Below are positions 1 through 5,610 of a stretch of DNA of 6,318 nt, in pieces (the first letter of the stretch is position 1; each line of letters opens with the position of its first letter). The translations under genes and the position numbers were made by a program. The stretch is from an uncultured Candidatus Melainabacteria bacterium (GTDB taxonomy: Bacteria; Cyanobacteriota; Vampirovibrionia; Gastranaerophilales; Gastranaerophilaceae): assembly GCA_934754855.1 (NCBI GenBank), contig CAKVJR010000100.1, forward strand, positions 1 to 6,318. Reading direction: 5' to 3'. The notes beneath the pieces were generated by a model. That model had not been told where the DNA came from. It did no database searches and was given only the letters and a program-made list of their open reading frames with translations.

Positions 1-278
1 TCTTCCTGTATCGCAGTTTGGCTTTAATTGGAAACGGCTCCGTTTCACTCGCCTTGTGCGACTACATTCCGATTTTTTCTTTATGAACTTGTTTTATCTT
101 CCCGTATCGCAGTTTGGTTTTAATTGGAAACGGCTCCGTTTCACTCGCCTTGTGCGCTACATTCCGATTTTTTCTTTAGAACTTATTTTATCTTCCTGTA
201 TCGCAGTTTGGCTTTAATTGGAAACGGCTCCGTTTCACTCGCCTTGTGCGACTACATTCCGATTTTTCTTTATAAATT
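1..278. repeat. Three tandem copies of a ~95 bp non-coding unit
   Basis: Copies begin at 1, 97 and 191 (spacing 96 and 94). Each opens with tcttcc[t/c]gtatcgcag and contains the near-perfect palindrome gaaacggctccgtttc, then cgccttgtgcg, then attccgatttttt. Copies 1 and 3 are identical over about the first 77 bases. Copy 2 differs there by two substitutions and one deleted base. The third copy loses similarity near 275-280. Because copy 1 starts at the window edge, the array may continue to the left. The deletion in copy 2 shifts any reading frame, so I treat the array as non-coding; the open frame at 124-333 crossing it is incidental. The remaining AT-rich stretch, 279-372, shows no gene. 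Function is unknown. Confidence 0.9.
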
Positions 279-372
279 ATTCAGACAAAAAACTTCGTCC
301 AAAAACAGTTTAACTCAAACATTTAAAAAATAAAAGTGCTTTTTAAAATATTTTTTCAAAATTTTTAAAACT

Positions 373-404
373 AAAAAAGAGGCTCTAAACAGAACCTCTT
401 TTTT
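373..404 (-). terminator. Rho-independent terminator, probably bidirectional
   Basis: Perfect arms aaaaaagagg (373-382) and cctctttttt (395-404) enclose a short loop, giving an A-tract before and a T-tract after the stem on either strand. The inner bases extend the stem (tct/aga) around one C·A mismatch in the plus-strand RNA. In the minus-strand RNA the same position is a U·G wobble, so the hairpin is continuous with a 4-base loop. That asymmetry favours termination of minus-strand transcription from the repeat-protein gene, whose stop codon lies about 46 bases upstream. It could also stop transcription arriving from the left-edge repeats. Confidence 0.85.
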
Positions 405-418
405 ATTAAAAGTTGTTT

Positions 419-438
419 AGGGACTTTGCCGTGTCCCT
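419..438 (-). other. Small hairpin between stop codon and terminator
   Basis: Arms agggac (419-424) and gtccct (433-438) form a perfect 6 bp GC-containing stem with an 8-base loop. It sits 12 bases downstream of the stop codon of the repeat-protein gene on the minus strand and is not followed by a T-run. It is therefore more likely a 3'-end RNA stability element or a chance structure than a second terminator. Confidence 0.45.
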
Positions 439-450
439 TCATAATTCTAA

Positions 451-813
451 TTAAGCAAATGAGCAGAAACCACCTTCTGAAGATGAATCTGATGCAAGAC
501 TGCCCGCACTTTCACCGAGGAATGCAACGCTACCTGCTGTTTCGCCTGTAAACGCTAAACTTCCTGCCGACTCACCGGTAAAAGCCAAACTGCCAGCCGT
601 TTCACCATTCACAAATGCCAACGAACCTGCACTTTCACCCAAGAATGCCAAACTACCTGCTGTTTCAGCATTGAATGCCAAGCTGCCTGCCGTTTCTGAA
701 TTATGATTAAAATTATTATTATTTGCTGATGAGTTATTGTTTCTGTTCAAAGAAGCATTATTTCTTCCCGAACCCATCGTGAAATGTCCGAATGATGTAA
801 AACCTAAACCCAT
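451..813 (-). CDS. Small protein with seven E[T/S]AGSLAF repeats, function unknown
   Basis: A 120-residue protein that I do not recognise. Seen directly: a Gly/Phe/Ser-rich start (residues 1-16, MGLGFTSFGHFT...), an Asn/Ser-rich linker (18-39), seven copies of E[T/S]AGS[L/V]A[F/S] beginning at residues 40, 50, 60, 71, 81, 91 and 101, and a tail (109-120) ending GGFCSFA with the only Cys. There is no signal peptide, transmembrane helix or known catalytic motif. The ATG at 813 is chosen because GAGGGA lies 6 bases upstream; a TTG at 831 would swallow that site. It has its own promoter and terminator, so it is probably monocistronic. Codons vary between units while the peptide hardly changes, which argues that it is translated and selected. 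Possible readings, all inference: a short β-solenoid or amyloid-like structural protein, or a multi-core peptide precursor. No maturation enzyme or transporter lies in the window. Confidence 0.8.
   Translation of the reverse strand: MGLGFTSFGHFTMGSGRNNASLNRNNNSSANNNNFNHNSETAGSLAFNAETAGSLAFLGESAGSLAFVNGETAGSLAFTGESAGSLAFTGETAGSVAFLGESAGSLASDSSSEGGFCSFA
490..696 (-). repeat. Coding repeat: seven units of ~30 bp encoding E[T/S]AGSLAF
   Basis: Units are 10 residues long, except the third, which is 11 because of one extra residue (AFVNG). Spacer dipeptides are NA, LG, VNG (three residues), TG, TG, LG, DS. From unit 2 onward the second residue alternates T, S, T, S, T, S, so the higher-order unit is about 60 bp. 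Only two core positions depart: Leu to Val in unit 6 and Phe to Ser in unit 7. Serine is encoded by AGT, AGC or TCG at equivalent positions and alanine by GCA, GCT or GCG. Confidence 0.95.
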
Positions 814-819
814 ACTCTG

Positions 820-825
820 TCCCTC
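820..825 (-). promoter_or_regulatory. Ribosome binding site of the repeat-protein gene
   Basis: Minus strand GAGGGA lies 6 bases before the ATG at 813-811. It fixes the start there and rules out the in-frame TTG at 831-829, which lies upstream of the site. Confidence 0.8.
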
Positions 826-872
826 TATCAATTACGATATACAACTCTCTCAGTTTTTGTATATCCCTTACA

Positions 873-902
873 TGTATATAAAAACATTTAGTGGGGGGTC
901 AA
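873..902 (-). promoter_or_regulatory. Sigma-70-type promoter for the repeat-protein gene
   Basis: On the minus strand, -35 TTGACC (902-897) is followed after 16 bases by TATATA (880-875), or after 18 by TATACA (878-873). Transcription would start near 866, giving a 5' leader of about 53 bases. The palindrome tacatgta (869-876) overlaps the -10 and start region, where a repressor could act. Two copies of ttgttaca (plus strand 921-928 and 952-959) lie upstream. I see no terminator after the malic enzyme gene, so some read-through from the operon is possible. Confidence 0.6.
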
Positions 903-954
903 TTTCAACATGTCTTAAAATTGTTACATTTCGCAATATTTGTTGCCGATTTTG

Positions 955-2445
955 TTACAACTTCACCCCTTCTGCAACCGCATCAACGACTTTCGGGTCT
1001 AATGCATCTGGAATGATGAAATCTTTTGACAATTCGTTTTCATCGACAACCGCCGCAAGAGCCTTGGCACAGTTAAGTTTCATCTGAGGAGTAACTTTTT
1101 TGATTTTATATTTCAAAAATCCTTTAAACACCCCGGGGAAAGCAAGGCAATTGTTAATTTGATTTTTAAAATCGCTTCTTCCTGTCGAAACAACTTTTGC
1201 ACCCGCTTTTTCGGCAATTTCGGGCATGATTTCGGGAATAGGATTTGCGAGAGCAAAAACGATTGCGTCGCTTGCCATATTTTTTATGTCATTTTCATCA
1301 AGCAAATTCGGAGCAGAAACGCCGATAAAGAGGTCTGCACCTTTCAAAACTTCTTTAAGCGTGCCTGTTTCCAAGTTCGGATTGGTCAAATTTGCCATTT
1401 CAATGTGGTTAGATTTTTGTTGGTTTTGATTTTTTGACAAAGCCCCCTCACGGTCGCACACGATAAGGTTTTTCGCCCCTGCTTCGAGCAAAAGTTTTGC
1501 AATTGTACAACCTGCTGCACCCGCACCTGACATGACAATTTTAATTTTATCCAAATCTTTTCCGACAACTTTTAATGCGTTGAAAATGCCCGCCGTGACG
1601 ACGATTGACGTTCCGTGTGCATCGTCATGGAAAACAGGAATTTCAAGTTTTTCGCTGAGTTTTTTCTCGATTTCAAAGCAATTCGGAGCGGTGATATCCT
1701 CTAAATTTATTGCAGAGAAAGAGTTTCCGATTAATTCGACAATTCTGACAAACTTGTCGGGAGTTTGTTCCTTAACGCAAATCGGAATGGCACTCAAATC
1801 AGCCAATGACGAGAACAAAACGGATTTTCCTTCCATAACGGGAAGAGCCGCAAAAGCACCGATATTTCCGAGTCCCAATACCGCAGAACCCTCTGAAATT
1901 ACCCCAATCGGTTTAACGTGAGTTTCTTTTGTGTAAATTGACTCAATCGAACCGCCCGACATTTTTCGCAAAGTCAAAGATTGTTCGCCCAAATTACCCG
2001 AAAGTTTGTTCAAATCGGGAACGAAAGCATTTTTTGACACGCAAAGGAAAAATTCTTTCAAATTGTCTGTTTGTCCTGTCAAAACGGGAATTTTCACATC
2101 AAAAGAACTTTCTTTAACAAATTCACTCAAAAGGCTCAAATCGATTGCACCGAAAGTCGGTTCAAGATTTTCGACCACAAACCTAATTTCTTCCGCATTT
2201 TCCGTGTTAATTTCGAGCGGAACGGCGTCGATATTGAGTGCATTTTTCAAAAATTCCGCCCGTTTTAAGGCATTTTCGTATTTTTGAGCAAAAACGCCGA
2301 CGGTATTTTCACGATTTGTATAATCGAAAGCGGCATCTTGATTTTCGACGATTTTAAGGCATGCTGCCGCAACCCCTGGGGTGTAAACAACCGCCAATGA
2401 ATGTTTATCGGTAACTTTAACTTTCGGAACAAATTTCAAGCCCAT
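955..2445 (-). CDS. Malic enzyme with an internal ~129-residue insertion
   Basis: Oxidatively decarboxylates malate to pyruvate and CO2, reducing NAD(P)+, in the cytosol. This 496-residue protein shows YTPGVA with the catalytic Tyr (21-26), LPVMEGK with the catalytic Lys207, INLEDI (246-251) and FHDDAHGTS (272-280) with the metal-binding acidic residues, the nucleotide loop GAGAAG (307-312), DREG (331-334), ALANPIPEI (398-406), and STGRSDF with NNCLAFPGVF (420-440). The C-terminal FIIPDALDP matches the MaeB type. Compared with the usual ~390-410-residue bacterial enzyme, about 129 residues (42-170) are inserted between the YTN...VGV strand and the EGSAVLGLGNIG segment, and the extreme N-terminus is short. 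A stop codon five codons upstream in the same frame rules out a longer start. It begins 2 bp after plsY, so it is the last gene of the der-plsY operon. NAD versus NADP preference cannot be decided. Activity is likely, since every active-site residue outside the insertion is present. Confidence 0.93.
   Translation of the reverse strand: MGLKFVPKVKVTDKHSLAVVYTPGVAAACLKIVENQDAAFDYTNRENTVGVFAQKYENALKRAEFLKNALNIDAVPLEINTENAEEIRFVVENLEPTFGAIDLSLLSEFVKESSFDVKIPVLTGQTDNLKEFFLCVSKNAFVPDLNKLSGNLGEQSLTLRKMSGGSIESIYTKETHVKPIGVISEGSAVLGLGNIGAFAALPVMEGKSVLFSSLADLSAIPICVKEQTPDKFVRIVELIGNSFSAINLEDITAPNCFEIEKKLSEKLEIPVFHDDAHGTSIVVTAGIFNALKVVGKDLDKIKIVMSGAGAAGCTIAKLLLEAGAKNLIVCDREGALSKNQNQQKSNHIEMANLTNPNLETGTLKEVLKGADLFIGVSAPNLLDENDIKNMASDAIVFALANPIPEIMPEIAEKAGAKVVSTGRSDFKNQINNCLAFPGVFKGFLKYKIKKVTPQMKLNCAKALAAVVDENELSKDFIIPDALDPKVVDAVAEGVKL
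1936..2322 (-). other. Insertion in malic enzyme resembling a degenerate internal duplication
   Basis: Residues 42-141 (YTNREN...VGV...NAF) align with 171-291 (YTKETH...IGV...NAL). Residues 73-106 align without gaps at an offset of 145 (AVP/AIP, VE/VE, F-AI-L/F-AI-L: 8 of 34 identical, with about a third more being conservative changes). KIPV...NA (118-140) aligns with EIPV...NA (268-290) at an offset of 150. Segment 81-103 (EEI...LEPTFGAIDL) also reads like the usual family sequence at the real site. The copy lacks the GLGNIG/MEGK segment, so it has no catalytic Lys, and has TGQTDN where the real site has HDDAHG. It therefore cannot be an independent active site. Residues 142-170 form an unassigned linker. 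Confidence 0.65.
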
Positions 2446-2447
2446 TT

Positions 2448-3056
2448 TTATCTGACCTTATTTTCAGTACCTGCAAGAAGTCTTTTGATATTTTCTCTGT
2501 GAAGATAAATAACATAAATTGCACCGATAACGCAATAGATAACGTACGCAATCGGTTGGTTAAACAAAAACATCAAAACGGGAGAAAGTGCAAGAGCAAT
2601 AATTGAGCCTAAAGAAACGTATTTTGATGCATAAGTAATTATTGCCCAAATAACCGCAATTGAAAGTCCGACTGTCGGAGAGAGGGCAAGAATTGTGCCA
2701 ACACCCGAGGCAACTGACTTTCCGCCTGTAAATCCGAGATAAATCGATTTGCTGTGACCGAGAAGAACGCACGCCGCCGCAACGACAGCCGTCAAACCCG
2801 AATTTGAATAAAGATAAGGCACGAAATTGGCTATCATAACAGGGATGGCACCCTTTAATGCGTCAAGCAATAAAACGATAAAGAACCATTTTTTGCCCAT
2901 TACACGTTTTACGTTTGTTGCCCCCGTAGAACCGCTCCCTACTTGGCGAATGTCCTGTCCTGTCGCTGATTTTACAACGATGTATCCTGTCGGAATTGAG
3001 CCGATTAAATAGGCTACAACCGCTGCAATTACTACTTTTATAAGGATTGTTATCAT
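2448..3056 (-). CDS. plsY: Glycerol-3-phosphate acyltransferase PlsY
   Basis: Integral membrane enzyme that transfers the acyl group of acyl-phosphate to glycerol-3-phosphate, making lysophosphatidic acid, the first step of phospholipid synthesis. Its partner PlsX makes the acyl-phosphate and is not in this window. The 202 residues are the family's normal length. Visible motifs are GSIPTGYI (19-26), GSGSTGATNVKR (40-51), LLLDALKG (62-69), GHSKSIYLGFTGGKSVASG (100-118) and KYVSLGS (145-151), with hydrophobic segments near 3-19, 58-78, 88-100, 121-143 and 149-185, and a basic C-terminal HRENIKR tail. The start ATG overlaps the der stop as ATGA, so translation is probably coupled. The malic enzyme gene follows after 2 bp. 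Ser rather than Asn in GSGS and Ser in GGKSVA resemble cyanobacterial forms as I recall them. Confidence 0.97.
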   Translation of the reverse strand: MITILIKVVIAAVVAYLIGSIPTGYIVVKSATGQDIRQVGSGSTGATNVKRVMGKKWFFIVLLLDALKGAIPVMIANFVPYLYSNSGLTAVVAAACVLLGHSKSIYLGFTGGKSVASGVGTILALSPTVGLSIAVIWAIITYASKYVSLGSIIALALSPVLMFLFNQPIAYVIYCVIGAIYVIYLHRENIKRLLAGTENKVR

Positions 3057-4390
3057 TTTTCTTTATCTCCTTTTTCTCTTACACTGAGTCTGATTGGAGT
3101 ACCGAAGAAGCCAAACGCTTCTCTCATGCGGTTTTCGATGTATCGTTTGTAACTGTCTTTGAGCAAATCTTCTTTGTTGACAAAAAGTGCAAACGACGGC
3201 GGTGCAACCTTGACTTGAGTTGTGTAATAAATTTTCAAACGTTTATTTTTGACCGTATCAGGCGGAACCATTGCGTATGCGTCGGCAATGACTTTGTTGA
3301 GAACGCTCGTAGAAACTCTTTTCGTGCATTGTTCCCAAACTTTTTTTGCTTCCTTGTAAATGCTTACAAGACGTTGCTTTGTGACCGCACTGATAAAAAT
3401 TTTTGGAACATAATGCAAAAACGGTGCATCTTGTTCAATTTCTTTTTCAAACTTATTAATCGTTGAAGATTGTTTGTTTTCGACCAAATCCCACTTGTTA
3501 ATCGCAACAATCATGCCTTTTCCCGCCTCAATGACGATAGATGCGATTTTTTTATCTTGGTCTGTCATTCCGTCCGTTGCATCAATTACCAAAATCGCCA
3601 CATCGCAATCTCTGATTGCCTTTATGGCTCTTGTTACGGCAAATTTTTCCACACCCCAATCGACTTTGGCTTTTTTTCTGATACCTGCCGTGTCAACCAA
3701 GATGAAGTCTTCTTTTTCGTAGCGAACGACCGAATCGATTGTGTCACGGGTTGTTCCGGAAACATCGGAAACGATACATCTGTCTTTGCCCAAAAGTGCA
3801 TTAACGATGGAAGACTTGCCCGCATTAGGTTTTCCGACAATCGCAATTCTTATCGGACGATTTTCTACATCTTCTTCTTCATCAGGTGTTTCAAAATCAG
3901 CGGTTACGGCGTCCAAAAGGTCCCCGACTCCGCCTGAACCGTGAAGTGCCGAAATAGGATAAGGTTCACCCAAAGAAAGTGAGTAAAATTCAGCCGCATA
4001 AGCGTTTCTGTCGATTGAATCGATTTTGTTGACCGCAAGATAAATCGGCTTGTCACTTCTTCTCAAAATATTCGCAATGTCTTCATCAATCGGCGTGACA
4101 CCGTCTTTTCCGTCTGTCATAAAAATAATTTTGTCAGCCTCTTCGCAAGCGATTTTTGCCTGAGCGAAGATATTTACGGGAATATCCTCTTCGTCAGAGG
4201 GAACAATTCCGCCCGTGTCAATTACGGTGAAAACTTTATCGAGCCATTGAACGTCAAAATATTTTCTGTCACGGGTAACTCCGGGTGCGTCGTCAACGAT
4301 TGAGTGTCTTGCACCCGCAAGTCTGTTGACAAATGTCGATTTTCCGACGTTCGGTCTGCCGATTATTGCTACAATTGGTTTTTTAGACAT
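3053..4390 (-). CDS. der: Ribosome biogenesis GTPase Der (EngA)
   Basis: Tandem-domain GTPase needed for 50S ribosomal subunit assembly; cytosolic, binds ribosomal RNA and subunits. The 445 residues match the family. GTPase domain 1 has GRPNVGKST (11-19), GVTRD (37-41), DTGG (58-61) and NKID (121-124). An acidic linker (165-177, rich in Glu/Asp) leads to domain 2 with GKPNAGKSS (186-194), GTTRD (212-216), DTAG (233-236) and NKWD (298-301). The C-terminal KH-like domain (about 355-440) includes FFGTPIRLSVREK. All nucleotide-binding motifs are intact in both domains. AAAGGA (4403-4398) lies 7 bases before the ATG. It is the first gene of the minus-strand operon and overlaps plsY by 4 bp. Confidence 0.98.
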   Translation of the reverse strand: MSKKPIVAIIGRPNVGKSTFVNRLAGARHSIVDDAPGVTRDRKYFDVQWLDKVFTVIDTGGIVPSDEEDIPVNIFAQAKIACEEADKIIFMTDGKDGVTPIDEDIANILRRSDKPIYLAVNKIDSIDRNAYAAEFYSLSLGEPYPISALHGSGGVGDLLDAVTADFETPDEEEDVENRPIRIAIVGKPNAGKSSIVNALLGKDRCIVSDVSGTTRDTIDSVVRYEKEDFILVDTAGIRKKAKVDWGVEKFAVTRAIKAIRDCDVAILVIDATDGMTDQDKKIASIVIEAGKGMIVAINKWDLVENKQSSTINKFEKEIEQDAPFLHYVPKIFISAVTKQRLVSIYKEAKKVWEQCTKRVSTSVLNKVIADAYAMVPPDTVKNKRLKIYYTTQVKVAPPSFALFVNKEDLLKDSYKRYIENRMREAFGFFGTPIRLSVREKGDKEK

Positions 4391-4418
4391 TGTTTTTTCC
4401 TTTAAAATCTCTGAAAAT

Positions 4419-4446
4419 ATTTTATTACAAAAATGGAATTTTTAAA
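4419..4446 (-). promoter_or_regulatory. Possible promoter of the der-plsY-malic enzyme operon
   Basis: Minus strand TTTAAA (4446-4441, 4 of 6 consensus) and TAAAAT (4424-4419, 5 of 6) are 16 bases apart, giving a leader of about 22 bases before the der ATG. The whole spacer is so AT-rich that such matches arise easily, so confidence is low. Confidence 0.35.
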
Positions 4447-4482
4447 AATTTAAACCCGATATATTATTTTGTTTATTAATTT

Positions 4483-4510
4483 TTGAAAATTAAAAAAAAT
4501 ATTGTATAAT
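4483..4510 (+). promoter_or_regulatory. Sigma-70-type promoter of carA-carB
   Basis: TTGAAA (4483-4488), a 16-base spacer and a perfect TATAAT (4505-4510). The transcript would begin near 4517, only about 20 bases before the carA ATG. There is no room for an RNA attenuator or riboswitch, so any pyrimidine or arginine control would have to act at the promoter itself. Confidence 0.75.
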
Positions 4511-4526
4511 TCAATTGTTAAGATTT

Positions 4527-4533
4527 GGAGAAG
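4527..4533 (+). promoter_or_regulatory. carA: Ribosome binding site of carA, decides the start
   Basis: GGAGAAG precedes the ATG at 4537 with 6 bases between GGAG and ATG. An in-frame TTG at 4525 runs into this site and is not the start. Confidence 0.85.
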
Positions 4534-4536
4534 TCA

Positions 4537-5610
4537 ATGAGCAGGGCTAAAATTTTATTGCAAAACGGTATGGTGCTTGATGCTGAAGCCAATCTTAACG
4601 ACAAAACAGTCCTCGGGGAATTGGTCTTTAATACCGCCATGACAGGCTATCAAGAGATTTTGACCGACCCGTCTTATTCTTCTCAAATCGTCGTTATGAC
4701 TTATCCGTTAATCGGCAATTACGGCGTGGATAAAGAGTTTGCGGTATCTAAAAAAATTCAGGTTGCGGCTTTCATTATAAAAGAAAATTCAGAAACGCCG
4801 ATAGATGGTGTAATGTCGCTCTCTGACTACCTTTTGACCAATGATATTCTCTGTTTGACAAATGTTGACACAAGAAAAATCACAAAAATTATCCGCTCGA
4901 CAGGAAGCATAAATTGCCTCATAACGACGGATAAAATCACTGACAAACACCGAAAAATGCTTGCAGAATATGAATTTCCGAAAAATGTTATCGAACTTTC
5001 AAGCGAGAAAAAAACAGAAAAATTTTCGGCAATCGGCGAAAAAATTGCAAATTTTGCACTGATTGATTATGGCGTAAAATCAAGCATTGTCGAGCAATTG
5101 CGACTTGCAGGTGCTGATGTAACCGTGTTTCCGTATGATATTACAAGCGATGTTATTTTGGGCGGAAACTTCGACGCCGTAATGCTTTCCAACGGTGCGG
5201 GAAACCCCAAAGACGTCAATATTGACACAATAAAAAATCTCATCGGCAAACTCCCGATTTTCGGAATTTGCCTTGGACATCAACTTGCAGCCCTTGCTTT
5301 GGGCGGAGATACATACAAGTTGAAATTCGGTCACAGAGGGGCAAACCACCCGATTATCAACCTTGAAACGGGAAAAGTTTTTATTTCTTCCCAAAATCAC
5401 GGATTTGCAGTCGATGAAAAAACATTGCCGCCGACAGCAAAAATCACCCACAAAAACGTCAATGATGACACTGTCGAGGGCTTTTGCGACAAATCTAAAA
5501 ATATCATTTGCGTCCAATTCCACCCCGAAGCCACCCCCGGACCTGAAGATGCTAGAGAAATTTTCAGAAAATGGGTTGAATCCGTAAGCAGGGAGATTGC
5601 CCATGCCTAA
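4537..5610 (+). CDS. carA: Carbamoyl-phosphate synthase small (glutaminase) subunit
   Basis: Hydrolyses glutamine and passes ammonia to CarB for carbamoyl phosphate, the precursor of pyrimidines and arginine. The 357 residues are normal for the family (about 360-380). The N-terminal CarA domain carries GELVFNTAMTGYQEILTDPS (27-46), YPLIGNYG (56-63) and DTRKITKIIRSTG (111-123). The class I glutamine amidotransferase domain (about 172-345) carries SNGAGNP (218-224), GICLGHQ with nucleophile Cys245 (243-249), FGHRGANHP (264-272), SSQNHGFAV (284-292) and FHPE with His329 and Glu331. The oxyanion loop is usually SNGPGDP in this family, so Ala and Asn here are departures, but the catalytic triad is complete. 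The ATG at 4537 is chosen from the ribosome binding site. The end overlaps carB by 8 bp, indicating translational coupling and equal amounts of the two subunits. Confidence 0.97.
   Translation: MSRAKILLQNGMVLDAEANLNDKTVLGELVFNTAMTGYQEILTDPSYSSQIVVMTYPLIGNYGVDKEFAVSKKIQVAAFIIKENSETPIDGVMSLSDYLLTNDILCLTNVDTRKITKIIRSTGSINCLITTDKITDKHRKMLAEYEFPKNVIELSSEKKTEKFSAIGEKIANFALIDYGVKSSIVEQLRLAGADVTVFPYDITSDVILGGNFDAVMLSNGAGNPKDVNIDTIKNLIGKLPIFGICLGHQLAALALGGDTYKLKFGHRGANHPIINLETGKVFISSQNHGFAVDEKTLPPTAKITHKNVNDDTVEGFCDKSKNIICVQFHPEATPGPEDAREIFRKWVESVSREIAHA

Noticed and set aside
1..278. CRISPR array
   Set aside because: The units are nearly identical over their whole ~95 bp length, with no distinct spacers, and no cas genes are present.
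124..333. Small plus-strand protein gene
   Set aside because: It runs across the tandem repeat, the frame changes between copies because of an indel, and there is no ribosome binding site.
325..356. AT-only inverted repeat as a second terminator
   Set aside because: The arms aaaaaata and tatttttt contain no GC pairs, and such matches are expected in this very AT-rich spacer.
451..813. Firm assignment as a graspetide or other modified-peptide precursor
   Set aside because: Repeat composition is suggestive, but no modifying enzyme, protease or transporter gene lies in the window; CarB has an ATP-grasp fold only as part of carbamoyl phosphate synthesis.
737..1087. Plus-strand ORF of 116 codons
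   Set aside because: It lies antisense to the 5' part of the repeat gene, the promoter region and the 3' end of the malic enzyme gene, with no ribosome binding site or recognisable protein.
955..2445. Malic enzyme as a pseudogene or mis-joined frame
   Set aside because: The frame is continuous, and all catalytic and nucleotide-binding motifs outside the insertion are intact and in order.
4511..4536. Pyrimidine attenuator or riboswitch ahead of carA
   Set aside because: The predicted leader is only about 20 bases, too short for such a structure.
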